Positions 8,592 to 16,664 are shown, counted from the first letter of the stretch. The stretch is DNA of 58,874 nucleotides from Clostridia bacterium (GCA_900764045.1 CAAFMN010000043.1:1-58874), one strand, 5' to 3'. Notes: a model not told the origin generated them from the letters alone. Numbers and translations: made by a program.

Positions 8592-8882
8592 TTAAAACTT
8601 AAAATTATACTTATGCGCACTGATTTCGATCTGTTTCATGATCTCCGGATGCGGGTTAGCAATCACTGCTTTCGCCGCGACCTTCCGGATGGATTGCTTC
8701 TCTGCCGCATCCAAGGCAGCCTGAACCGCTGACACTTCGCCTTGAATGATGATCGTCACCAACCATCCTCCCAGCTTCTTCTCCCATGTCAGGAATTTGA
8801 CATCCGCGGTCTTCAGCATGGTATCCACGGCAGTAAGCGCCGGAACATACCCTTGCAGTTCAAATAAACCGATGGCCTGCAT
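8592..8882 (-). CDS. Divergent hexameric BMC shell protein
   Basis: A 96-residue BMC-domain protein (MQAIGLFELQGYVPALTAVD, GEVSAVQAALDAAEKQ). The pore loop reads KKLGGW instead of KIGSG, so its selectivity probably differs from its neighbours. The C-terminal tail (ISAHKYNFKF) is longer and aromatic. It lies between the two near-identical PduA-like genes, with short spacers and its own AAAGGAG ribosome binding site. A minor facet role is inferred. Confidence 0.92.
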   Translation of the reverse strand: MQAIGLFELQGYVPALTAVDTMLKTADVKFLTWEKKLGGWLVTIIIQGEVSAVQAALDAAEKQSIRKVAAKAVIANPHPEIMKQIEISAHKYNFKF

Positions 8883-8911
8883 TGACTGCCGCTCCTTTCG
8901 TTATCTTATAC

Positions 8912-9187
8912 TCAGTCCAGAGAGGGCAGAATCTTCTCTACGTCGCTGTGCGGTCTCGGAATTACATGTACCGCGATGATCTCGCCCAGGTTCTGAGCCG
9001 CGTTGGATCCCGCCTCTGTAGCCGCCTTAACAGCTCCTACATCGCCGCGAACCATAACGGATACCAGTCCGGATCCGATCTTCTCGGTTCCGATCAGGGT
9101 TACGTTTGCGGCCTTAACCATTGCATCGGCAGCCTCGATTGCGGCTACCAGACCTCTTGTCTCGATCATTCCAAGTGCTTCTAACAT
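8912..9187 (-). CDS. PduA/PduJ-like hexameric BMC shell protein (paralogue)
   Basis: A 91-residue single BMC-domain protein with the KIGSG pore. It is nearly a copy of the gene at 8305-8577, including long identical DNA stretches in both halves, so it arose by recent duplication or is kept alike by gene conversion. AAGGAGGAC precedes its ATG. Two copies may serve shell dosage. Confidence 0.95.
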   Translation of the reverse strand: MLEALGMIETRGLVAAIEAADAMVKAANVTLIGTEKIGSGLVSVMVRGDVGAVKAATEAGSNAAQNLGEIIAVHVIPRPHSDVEKILPSLD

Positions 9188-9252
9188 TTTAATGTCCTCC
9201 TTAAAGGTGATGATTTATTATTGTATAGCCTTACCAACGCAAATAATACAGA

Positions 9253-9579
9253 TCAGGTCTCCATGGGCCGGTATTTTCCGAGGCAGCTGATATCCAGCAT
9301 CTTCTCCGTCTCTTCATCCGGACGGGCGATGATGTACTTGGAGTATACGCCGCTGACCGTTTTGGCCGCTGCTTCCCCGGCTTCCATCGCAGCCTTGACA
9401 TCCTCTACCGAACCGCGGAACTTGATGGATACCAATAACGGTACCGGAAGTTTATCCGCATTGGCCGGTTTGTTCTTATCCATGGCTCCGATCGTCACAT
9501 TTCCGGCCTTGCAGCCCGCGTCCGCCGCGACAAAAGCCGCTGTCAGTCCAAAGACCTCCAAAATTCCAACCGCATCCAT
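9253..9579 (-). CDS. Hexameric BMC shell protein with extended pore-side loop
   Basis: A 108-residue BMC-domain protein (MDAVGILEVFGLTAAFVAAD, GSVEDVKAAMEAGEAAA). Compared with the PduA-like shell proteins it has an insertion before the pore (DKNKPANADKLPVPLLV), so the usual KIGSG is replaced by KLPVP. The C-terminus ends CLGKYRPMET. It is the first shell gene of the operon, 12 bases after the alcohol dehydrogenase gene. Its pore should admit different molecules; which ones is unknown. Confidence 0.92.
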   Translation of the reverse strand: MDAVGILEVFGLTAAFVAADAGCKAGNVTIGAMDKNKPANADKLPVPLLVSIKFRGSVEDVKAAMEAGEAAAKTVSGVYSKYIIARPDEETEKMLDISCLGKYRPMET

Positions 9580-9590
9580 AACAGGCCTCT

Positions 9591-10802
9591 TTACTTAGCA
9601 ACGTAGGCAATCTTGATGCCCAGCTGTTTCATATTCACATCCATAGCTTCGTTCATCTGATCCAGCGGGAACTCATGCGTTACCAGCTCTTCGATCGGAA
9701 GTCCGATGCCGACCGCGCGTCTCAGGAAGTCCATCGTGATCGGATAATCGCTGACCTTATAGGTCCAGGAACCAACCATTGTGATCTCCTTATTGCAGAT
9801 GTCAAAGTGCGGGTTAATTGTGCAGCTGCCGTTATCTACAAAGAAACCGATCTCAGCCAGACCGCCGCCGCGCTTCACAAACTTCCATACATTGGATGCC
9901 GCAGAAGGTACGCCTGTGCACTGGAACGCAAAGTCCGCACCGCGTCCGCCGGTTACTTCCTTGATCCGACGGGTCTGCTCATCCAGATCCTTATAGTTCT
10001 TGAAGTTTACGGTATACTTGGCGCCAAAACGCTTTGCCATCTGCAGACGCTTCTCATCGCCGTCCACAACCGTAATATTCTCCACACCCATCGTACGGAC
10101 AACCGCAAGCAGCATCAGACCGATGGGGCCGACGCCCTGAATCAGCACGTTGGAGTTAAATGTCAGGAGTCCGGTGGACTTGGCACGCTCTACCGCATGA
10201 ACTACAACCGCCGCCGGCTCGATCAGAAGACGGAGCTTCAGGCTCATATCGTTCACCTTGAAGAAGGTGGAGCCCGGACGGATTACCAGATAATCTGAGA
10301 ACCAGCCATTAAAATGATAATGATCATCTGCCGGCATCAGTCCGTAGATTCCGGAATGCTCGCACAGATTGTCACGATCCCGCATATTCAGGCAGGCATC
10401 GCAATGTCCGCAGGGAATAGTGCAGGTTACGATACGATCGCCCACAGCCAAGGGCTTTCCTGTCGTATCCATTGTGATATTCTTGCCCATCTTAACGATC
10501 TGGCCGCTGCCTTCATGTCCCAGTACAACCGGGATCAAGCCGAAGGGATCATTCTTGTACTCATGGACGTCGGTACCGCAGATACCGCAGCCCTCTACCT
10601 TGACCAGCATCTCGTCATCGCCGATCTCCGGAATATCAAACTCCTTGATCTCGATCTTACGCAGTGCGGTCAGCATCGCTACACGTGCCTTCTTAGGAAT
10701 TACAAAATTCTGTGCGGAAGCGGCCGGAGCCTGCTTCTTCTCATTCATCTCCGCCAGGACCTGTGCAACGATCTTCTGAATATTGTCCTGATTCAATTCC
10801 AT
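9591..10802 (-). CDS. Zinc-dependent alcohol dehydrogenase with N-terminal encapsulation peptide
   Basis: A 403-residue medium-chain dehydrogenase predicted to reduce lactaldehyde (or another aldehyde) to 1,2-propanediol with NADH, or the reverse. Residues 1-20 (IQKIVAQVLAEMNEKK) form an encapsulation helix, followed by an alanine-rich linker and the catalytic domain from about residue 35. Catalytic zinc residues lie in GCGICGTDVHEYK and GHEGSGQ; the structural zinc has four cysteines in CGHCDACLNMRDRDNLC. The Rossmann motif is GVGPIGLM near residue 225. Most well-studied Pdu and GRM loci use an iron-type PduQ instead, so an encapsulated zinc enzyme is worth noting. It would regenerate NAD+ consumed by the adjacent aldehyde dehydrogenase. 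Confidence 0.9.
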   Translation of the reverse strand: MELNQDNIQKIVAQVLAEMNEKKQAPAASAQNFVIPKKARVAMLTALRKIEIKEFDIPEIGDDEMLVKVEGCGICGTDVHEYKNDPFGLIPVVLGHEGSGQIVKMGKNITMDTTGKPLAVGDRIVTCTIPCGHCDACLNMRDRDNLCEHSGIYGLMPADDHYHFNGWFSDYLVIRPGSTFFKVNDMSLKLRLLIEPAAVVVHAVERAKSTGLLTFNSNVLIQGVGPIGLMLLAVVRTMGVENITVVDGDEKRLQMAKRFGAKYTVNFKNYKDLDEQTRRIKEVTGGRGADFAFQCTGVPSAASNVWKFVKRGGGLAEIGFFVDNGSCTINPHFDICNKEITMVGSWTYKVSDYPITMDFLRRAVGIGLPIEELVTHEFPLDQMNEAMDVNMKQLGIKIAYVAK

Positions 10803-10817
10803 TCTATTACTCCTCTC

Positions 10818-12224
10818 TTAACGGATACACAGCGCATCTGTCATTACACAGCGGCGTGACTTGGTGAATGTACGAGCGGAAGTCAATCCCTCGCCGGTAC
10901 GGCTGGCGATCGTAAATGTCGGGAAGCCTTCGCCTCCGAATCCTAGCGCCGCATAGGAAGGACCATTCTTAACAAAAATCGCCGTATCCACCATCTGGCC
11001 GAATTGTGTCAGATGATCTATATTTTTGGAATGCATGTGTGCCGAATGACGGTTACCATGCTCCAAACGAACCCCCATTTCCATAGCCGCCTGTGCGTTC
11101 GGCACCCGGACAATGCCCAGAATCGGCATCATCAGCTCTGTCTGCACCAGAATATGATCCTCCGGCGCCTCCAGAATAATGCAGCGAACACTCGGATCCG
11201 CGTCAATGCCCAGCGCCCGCAGGAACTTGTAAGCATCCCGGCCGACCCAATCACGGGATACGCTCATCTTACCCTTTTTATTGGGCACGACAACCATCTC
11301 CGCCAGCTTGGCGATCTTATCCGCATCCTTCAGCAAGTACGCACCGTTATTGACCATCTCCGCGATCAGCTCATCGGCTACCTTATCTACCACGACAACT
11401 TCCTTTTCCGCAATACAGGGAAGGTTGTTATCCAGCGTCGCGCCATTGATGATGCTCTCCGCCGCGTGAGCGATGTCCGCCGTCTCATCTACGACTACCG
11501 GAGGATTGCCCGCGCCCGCGCCAATAGCCCGCTTGCCCGTAGACAGCACCGCTGTAACTACGCCGGGGCCGCCGGTCGCTACCAGCAGAGGAATCTCTCT
11601 GCTCTTATACATGATATCCGCCGTAGCCAGCGTCGGCTTTTTGACGGTCGTCGCGATGTTTGCCGGCCCACCCGCCATAATGGATGCCTTGTTGACCAGC
11701 GATACCGCGAAGCTTGCGACTCCGTTGGCCGAAGGATGATTGTTGAACACAACCGTATTGCCCGCCGCCAGCATACCGATGGAATTGCACAATACCGTCT
11801 CACTGGGGTTGGTAGACGGCGTAATCGCGCCGATGACTCCGAAGGGTCCCTGCTCTACCAGTGTCAATCCCCGATCTCCGGACCAGGCAATGGTCGTCAG
11901 ATCCTCCGTACCGGGAGTCTTCTCCGCGACCAGACGGTGCTTGATGATTTTGTGGCCGACATTACCCATCTTGGTCTCTGCCACACCCATCTCTGCCAGA
12001 GGCTGAAGATTTTCCAATGTCAATTGACGGATATTGGAAATAATCTTTTCACGGAACTCCAGAGGCATTCTCCGGATCTCCTTCTGCGCTCTTGCCGCTG
12101 CAGCGATTGCCTCTTCCATGGTATCATAGATACCCGTCTCCTCCTGTTCTGAGGGACGCAGGCCATTCATCTGCGACAGTACGGAACGTACAATTTCCTG
12201 TAATTCCTGTTCTGTTACCGCCAA
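10818..12224 (-). CDS. pduP: CoA-acylating aldehyde dehydrogenase, PduP/EutE-like
   Basis: A 468-residue enzyme that oxidises an aldehyde (here probably lactaldehyde) to the acyl-CoA with NAD+. Residues 1-20 (EQELQEIVRSVLSQMNGL) are a classic encapsulation peptide. The catalytic cysteine sits in NNLPCIAEKE near residue 270, with GAITPSTNPSET upstream and the cofactor region GTGGPGVV-like (ATGGPGVVTAVL). The start codon is TTG at 12224, six bases after GGAGGTG. It lies between pduO and the alcohol dehydrogenase, the usual BMC core order. Subfamily substrate (lactaldehyde versus propionaldehyde) cannot be told from sequence by eye. Confidence 0.94.
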   Translation of the reverse strand: MAVTEQELQEIVRSVLSQMNGLRPSEQEETGIYDTMEEAIAAAARAQKEIRRMPLEFREKIISNIRQLTLENLQPLAEMGVAETKMGNVGHKIIKHRLVAEKTPGTEDLTTIAWSGDRGLTLVEQGPFGVIGAITPSTNPSETVLCNSIGMLAAGNTVVFNNHPSANGVASFAVSLVNKASIMAGGPANIATTVKKPTLATADIMYKSREIPLLVATGGPGVVTAVLSTGKRAIGAGAGNPPVVVDETADIAHAAESIINGATLDNNLPCIAEKEVVVVDKVADELIAEMVNNGAYLLKDADKIAKLAEMVVVPNKKGKMSVSRDWVGRDAYKFLRALGIDADPSVRCIILEAPEDHILVQTELMMPILGIVRVPNAQAAMEMGVRLEHGNRHSAHMHSKNIDHLTQFGQMVDTAIFVKNGPSYAALGFGGEGFPTFTIASRTGEGLTSARTFTKSRRCVMTDALCIR

Positions 12225-12250
12225 GATTACACCTCCAATTCTATACTTAT

Positions 12251-13246
12251 TTATCGGCTCTGCATGCGCAGGAACAGCTCCTCGCCTACATCGCCCATCA
12301 TTGTATCAATCTCTGCGGTGGAGCCGCTGACTCCCAGTCCGCCCAGAATGTTGCCCTCGCGGTCACGCAGGGTCACTCCGCCGCCGAAGATCACAATCCT
12401 CCCCTGATTGGTATGCTGCAGCCCATACAGGCTTCCGCCCGGCGCGCACAGCTTGGCCAATTCCTTGGTGGACATCTTCAGCGATACCGCCGTAAACGCT
12501 TTATTCACCGCGATATCATAACTTGCAATAAAAGCTTCGTCCATCACATGGACTGCTACAGGCCGGCCTTCTTTGTCGCATACCGCGATGACCAGCTGCA
12601 GTCCCCTGCGCTGGGCTTCATCCTCCAGTGCCTGCATAAACCGCTTGACATTGGACAGGGACATGGGATTCACCGCATTCAACTCCTTTAACCGGGCCGT
12701 TCCGGATGCGGCGGCGGGACTTTCCTGCCGCACCGCGTCCAGATATCTGGCTGCCGCCCATAGATAATCGGACAACCGATTCAAATACCTGCGATGGAGC
12801 GCTGACTCTCTGGAGCCTACCGCCAAATCCGCCCTCGCATAGATCCGCTCCGCTCTCCGTGCGGATGTCCTTGCCACCTCCATAAGAGCCGCTGTCCGGC
12901 ATCTCGTGGCAATCGCGTACGGATCAAAGCCATCGTAATAGGGTTCGAAGCGATCGATACCGTTCTCCAGCTCCGTCACCGCGTCCTCGCCCAATGTGAT
13001 CCGTTCGGTACTATCCTTATGCAGATACCGGAGAATCTGCGCAAGCTGCGTCTGTATCCGAAGCAGCTCCTTCCGAAGCTCCTCCTCTGAAGATGCGGTG
13101 AAGGCCCGAGCCGCTCCGATATTGCTGATGACTTCTTCAATGACACCGATCAGCTCGATCTGACTGTTCGTCTTGGGCACACGGCGTCCTCCGCCCAGCC
13201 CCGTCTGACCGCTGTCTCCCTTACGGGTGTAGATCTTATCCTGCGT
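12251..13246 (-). CDS. pduO: PduO-type cob(I)alamin adenosyltransferase fused to an HbpS/GlcG-like domain
   Basis: Two domains are visible: an adenosyltransferase (residues about 1-185, with KIYTRKGDSGQTGLGGG at the N-terminus, TSARRAERIYARA and LNRLSDYLWAAARY) and a C-terminal HbpS/GlcG-like domain (residues about 190-330, ending GGLGVSGSTAEID). The adenosyltransferase makes adenosylcobalamin; the second domain is heme-binding in some relatives. The conserved N-terminal nucleotide-binding stretch is in frame but has no ATG, GTG or TTG before it: a stop lies just upstream, and the codon where a start is expected, five bases after AGGTGAGAGG, is ACG (13246). I place the start there. A GTG at 13180 would delete the KGDxGxT motif. 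No B12-dependent dehydratase is present in the window. Confidence 0.85.
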   Translation of the reverse strand, partial: TQDKIYTRKGDSGQTGLGGGRRVPKTNSQIELIGVIEEVISNIGAARAFTASSEEELRKELLRIQTQLAQILRYLHKDSTERITLGEDAVTELENGIDRFEPYYDGFDPYAIATRCRTAALMEVARTSARRAERIYARADLAVGSRESALHRRYLNRLSDYLWAAARYLDAVRQESPAAASGTARLKELNAVNPMSLSNVKRFMQALEDEAQRRGLQLVIAVCDKEGRPVAVHVMDEAFIASYDIAVNKAFTAVSLKMSTKELAKLCAPGGSLYGLQHTNQGRIVIFGGGVTLRDREGNILGGLGVSGSTAEIDTMMGDVGEELFLRMQSR

Positions 13247-13293
13247 GGCCTCTCACCTGCCTTCCATGAAGCCTTTGCTCTGAAAAGGCCGGA

Positions 13294-14109
13294 TTACTTA
13301 TTCAGCTCAGCCAGGATTCTCTTGGTGATCTCCGCTACCATATCCTCATTGGATGCCGGAGCCGCCTCTGTCTTGCAGGATCCGCTGCAGGATCCACCGC
13401 AGGAATGTCCCGCATGGCAGCCATTCGCCAGATTCTGACACAGATTGGCCGGATGCTTGCCGGTCATACCCAGCTTCTTACGAATCTCATACAGTCTCTG
13501 CACCTGCGCGTCGGACAGTTCCTTGGGGCCGCCCAGCTGATTGGCCTTGTACAGCAGGGACGCATAAAACTCCAGAGATTCCATCTTATAATATGCGTTC
13601 GTCAGAGAATCGCCAAAGCTCAGCGCGCCGTGATTCTCCAGAAGCAGCGCGTCAAAATGCTCCAGATAGGGCTCAATCGCATCCGGAATCTCCATCGTGG
13701 AAGGAGTTCCGTACGGCGCGATCGGAACACATCCCAGCGTAATAACAGCCTCCGGCATAATCGGCTGTGTCAGCGGAATACCCGCGATCGCAAACGCGGT
13801 AGCGTACTGCGGATGCGCATGTACGACAGACTTAACGTCCGGGCGAAGCTTGTATACGCGCATATGCATCTTGATCTCAGAAGACGGACGATACGGGCCA
13901 TTCGCGGAGATTACCTTACCCTCTGCGTCAACCTTACAGATCATATCCATCGTCATAAAGCCCTTGGAAATGCCTGTGGGGGTGCAAAGGAACTCATTAT
14001 CATTCAGCTTTACGCTGATATTGCCATCATTGGCGGCAACCATGCCTCTATTATAGATACGGCGGCCAATGTCCAGAATCTGTTTCTTAATCTCATACTC
14101 TCCTGTCAT
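13294..14109 (-). CDS. Class II aldolase (fuculose/rhamnulose-1-phosphate type) with C-terminal encapsulation peptide
   Basis: A 271-residue zinc aldolase of the FucA/RhaD/AraD family that splits a deoxyhexulose phosphate into dihydroxyacetone phosphate and L-lactaldehyde. The substrate-binding NDGNISVKL, the catalytic glutamate in RPSSEIKMHMRVY, the zinc histidines in HAHPQYATAF and a third in LENHGAL are all visible. The catalytic part ends near residue 225; a Gly/Cys-rich linker with five cysteines (CHAGHSC, GGSC, SGSC) follows, then an encapsulation helix (DMVAEITKRILAELNK). The ATG at 14109 has AGGAGG upstream. It is the first gene of the operon, behind a consensus promoter, and appears to be the signature enzyme of this microcompartment. 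Fuculose versus rhamnulose specificity is not certain; the nearby rhamnulokinase favours rhamnulose. Confidence 0.93.
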   Translation of the reverse strand: MTGEYEIKKQILDIGRRIYNRGMVAANDGNISVKLNDNEFLCTPTGISKGFMTMDMICKVDAEGKVISANGPYRPSSEIKMHMRVYKLRPDVKSVVHAHPQYATAFAIAGIPLTQPIMPEAVITLGCVPIAPYGTPSTMEIPDAIEPYLEHFDALLLENHGALSFGDSLTNAYYKMESLEFYASLLYKANQLGGPKELSDAQVQRLYEIRKKLGMTGKHPANLCQNLANGCHAGHSCGGSCSGSCKTEAAPASNEDMVAEITKRILAELNK

Positions 14110-14201
14110 GGATGAAACCTCCTGTAAAATGATGATGAAACCCAAATCGCGAACATGTCCGTTGTTGTCTGTTCTCGTGGGATTCTCTTTGTTTTAAATT
14201 C

Positions 14202-14230
14202 ATTTTACCAAACTTCCCTGGGGCTGTCAA
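14202..14230 (-). promoter_or_regulatory. Consensus promoter of the BMC operon
   Basis: On the minus strand TTGACA (14230-14225) and TAAAAT (14207-14202) are spaced by 17 bases. A leader of about 85 bases separates it from the aldolase start. I see no clear palindrome overlapping it, so the operator for its regulator, perhaps the DeoR protein at 18682-19443, is not identified. Confidence 0.8.
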
Positions 14231-14287
14231 TGGTTTGCCATAAGATTCTCTTGAAATTTACAAGTTTTTTGTCCGTTTCGCTTTCTC

Positions 14288-14316
14288 TTGACTTTTTTCG
14301 GCACGCAGTCTATAAT
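14288..14316 (+). promoter_or_regulatory. Promoter of the pseudouridine synthase gene
   Basis: TTGACT (14288-14293) and TATAAT (14311-14316) are separated by 17 bases, about 30 bases before the start codon at 14349. It is divergent from the BMC promoter. Confidence 0.8.
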
Positions 14317-14348
14317 GACGGCCAGATCTTGATTTTTGGAGGTATAAT

Positions 14349-15239
14349 ATGGATCGTTTTTTACAATACCGAGTTCCGCCGGAAGCGGATGGACTGCGGG
14401 CAGAGCAGTATCTCTCCCGCATGGGCTATTCCCGTCAAGTTCGGATCATCCTGAAAAAATATCCGGACGGCCTGCTTCTGAACGGTCATCCGGCCTACAT
14501 GACACATCCCGTGCATTCCGGAGATCTGCTGGACATCCATCTGCAGGACGCTTCTTCCTCGGCGCAGATCTGTCCGGTCCGCCTGCCGCTTGAGATTCTA
14601 TACGAAGATGAAGATCTGCTGGTGGTAAACAAGCCGGCCGGAATGCCTACGCATCCCTCCATGAATCACTACACGGATACGCTCGCCAACGCCCTTGCCT
14701 ATTATTATGCCTCTCAAAACCAAACCTTTGTCTTTCGCTGCTGCAACCGTCTGGATCAGGATACTTCCGGACTGACAATTATCGCCAAAAACCTTTTAAG
14801 CTCGTGTATTCTCTCCCGCATGGCCGTCCGCAAAGAGATCCGCCGCGAATATCTTGGCATCGTCCGCAGCCGTCCCGCTTCCCCTGACGGTACGATCAGC
14901 ATTCCCCTTGGCCGTAAACCCGGTTCTGTGATCGAACGCACGGCAGACTGGGAACACGGCGAAGCTGCTGTTACGCACTATCATATAGAAGGCATTTACG
15001 GAGAATATACGCTTCTGCGCCTCGTGCTGGAAACCGGGAGGACACATCAGATCCGCATCCATCTCAAATGTCTCGGTACGCCCCTAATCGGGGATTATCT
15101 GTACAATCCGGATATGGAACGAATCCGTCGCCAGGCTCTTCATTCCTGTCGCCTCTCCTTTGCCCATCCGATTTACGGCCAGAGATTGGACTTTTCAGCA
15201 CCCCTTCCGGAGGACATGGAACAGGTACTTCATTCTTAA
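14349..15239 (+). CDS. RluA-family pseudouridine synthase
   Basis: A 296-residue RNA-modifying enzyme that converts uridine to pseudouridine in rRNA or tRNA. An S4-like N-terminal part (residues about 14-75: RAEQYLSRMGYSRQVRIILKK, read in two parts) precedes the catalytic domain. The catalytic aspartate is in RLDQDTSGL near residue 138; VVNKPAGMPTHPS and the ETGRTHQIRIH motif are also typical. GGAGGT precedes the ATG. The gene is monocistronic and divergent from the BMC operon; no functional link is evident. The exact RluA, RluC or RluD class is not resolved. Confidence 0.92.
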   Translation: MDRFLQYRVPPEADGLRAEQYLSRMGYSRQVRIILKKYPDGLLLNGHPAYMTHPVHSGDLLDIHLQDASSSAQICPVRLPLEILYEDEDLLVVNKPAGMPTHPSMNHYTDTLANALAYYYASQNQTFVFRCCNRLDQDTSGLTIIAKNLLSSCILSRMAVRKEIRREYLGIVRSRPASPDGTISIPLGRKPGSVIERTADWEHGEAAVTHYHIEGIYGEYTLLRLVLETGRTHQIRIHLKCLGTPLIGDYLYNPDMERIRRQALHSCRLSFAHPIYGQRLDFSAPLPEDMEQVLHS

Positions 15240-15260
15240 TAAAAAAAGTCCTACAGGGTC

Positions 15261-15315
15261 TTGACATCGCAAAAAGGTTGTAGTATCATCTATTTTGGTT
15301 GTATATACATCTATT
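15261..15315 (+). promoter_or_regulatory. Promoter with tandem operator-like repeats (MarR type)
   Basis: TTGACA (15261-15266) and TATCAT are separated by 17 bases. Two direct repeats, GGTTGTAGTATCATCTATT (15276-15294) and GGTTGTATATACATCTATT (15297-15315), lie 21 bp apart, two helical turns, over and just after the -10. This suits an autoregulated MarR repressor. Confidence 0.65.
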
Positions 15316-15337
15316 AATGTTGAAGGAGGAGAATTTT

Positions 15338-15480
15338 ATGGATCCTACAAAACGTCAAATCACCAAAATCGCAAGAGAAGTCAGTTCCTATACAGTCCAT
15401 AAAATGAAAGACGAGGGCATCGGTACCGCCGAGTTTGATTTCATCCATGCCGTTCGTCACCATCCAGGCATCACCCAGTC
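15338..15480 (+). pseudogene. MarR-family regulator, truncated after about 45 codons
   Basis: The first 45 residues (MDPTKRQITKIAREVSSYTV, then FDFIHAVRHHPGITQ) match the N-terminus of MarR regulators that precede ABC exporter genes. The helix-turn-helix and everything after it is missing: the sequence runs out of frame into the middle of an ABC transporter. The promoter, operator repeats and ribosome binding site (GAAGGAGGAG) remain intact, so a short chimeric peptide is probably still made. A single deletion that removed the rest of marR, any first ABC gene and the 5' part of the second ABC gene explains the arrangement. Confidence 0.8.
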
Positions 15481-16664
15481 CGAACCGCGGTCTGGCCATT
15501 CTCCTGCTGCTCCTGTTCCCGCCACTCTATGCGATGACCCGTCTGTTTCAGAAACGGATGCTGGCCTCGCAGCTTCAGAACCGGGCAGCCATCGGCCGCG
15601 TCAGCAACCATGTGCCGGAGACGATCCGCTGCATCCGTATGGTTCATACCTTCCGTATTGAGGACTACATGCGGAAGAAATACGATCAGTACATTGAAGA
15701 CAGCTACGCGGCCGTGGATCGGACCAATTTTTATCACGCGCTGTATTCCCCGATCATTCTGGTTCTGAACGCTCTCATCGTCGCTGCCGTTATGCTGCTC
15801 TCCGCGACAGGCAATCCCACGATTCAGTCCTTTTTCGGCATGTCCGTAGGTACCGCTGTCGCCGTTATCGCTTATATCTCTCAGGTCTTTACTCCTCTGG
15901 AGAGCATCGGCATGGAGATCCAGACCATCCAGTCCGCTATGGCCGGTATTCACCGTATCGACGAATATCTGGCGCAGCCGGAACACTGGGATACCGAAGA
16001 GGGAACCTATGAGCCCCTTCCCCACACCCCGTCTGTACAGCTGGATCATGTGGTCTTCGGTTATGACAGTGACTCCCCCATCCTGCGGGATCTCTCCTTT
16101 ACCGTGCAGACCGGCGAGCAGGTAACCCTGTCCGGACGGACCGGCGCCGGTAAGAGTACGCTCTTTAAACTGCTGCTTGGCCTATACCGTCCGCAATCCG
16201 GTCAGATTCTGATCTATGGCCATAATGCCGCGCTTCTGCCGGATTCCGTGAAGCGTTCCCTTTTCGGCTATGTAGAACAGAGTTTCCACATCGTTCCCGG
16301 ATCCGTTCGGGATCAGATCACTCTGTTTGACCCCAGAATCTCAGCGGAGGACGCCGAAAAGGCCGCTGTTACCGTCGGACTGGATCCCGTCATCCGAGCG
16401 CTTCCGCAAGGCTATGATACACCCTGTACTCCTACGATGTTCTCACAGGGTCAGTGGCAGCTTCTGTCCGTCGCGCGCGCCATCGCCGCGCAGCCGAACA
16501 TTCTGCTGCTGGATGAGATTACCGCCAATCTGGATTCTGACACGGAATAGGCCGTACTGGCCGCACTGCGCAGCGCTTCCGCGCATCGAACCGTTCTGTC
16601 TATCTTCCACCGTCTCTATGAGCAGACCGGCGGACGTCAGATCGTCATCGGTGCTTCTTCTTAA
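15481..16664 (+). pseudogene. ABC exporter (TM-NBD half transporter), 5'-truncated with in-frame stop
   Basis: The C-terminal part of a multidrug-type half transporter: transmembrane segments (LAILLLLLFPPLYA, IILVLNALIVAAVM), Walker A GRTGAGKST, a degenerate signature MFSQGQWQLLSVARA and Walker B NILLLDEIT. A TAG at 16548-16550 interrupts the frame directly after the D-loop (ANLDSDTE); in-frame sequence continues with the H-loop HRLYEQTGGRQIVIGASS to a TAA at 16664. The N-terminus is missing and fused out of frame to a marR remnant. It overlaps the 3' end of the convergent histidine kinase by 20 bases. Not functional as encoded. Confidence 0.85.

Noticed and set aside
11004..12152. Long open frame antisense to the aldehyde dehydrogenase
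   Set aside because: Arg-rich shadow with no recognisable domain; the PduP frame is unambiguous.
14155..14348. Riboswitch (B12 or sugar type) in the BMC leader
   Set aside because: The leader is only about 85 bases, with no B12 box or clear multi-stem structure.
16548..16550. TAG as a recoded sense codon
   Set aside because: The gene is already truncated and fused at its 5' end and TAG ends no other gene abnormally here, so simple decay is enough.
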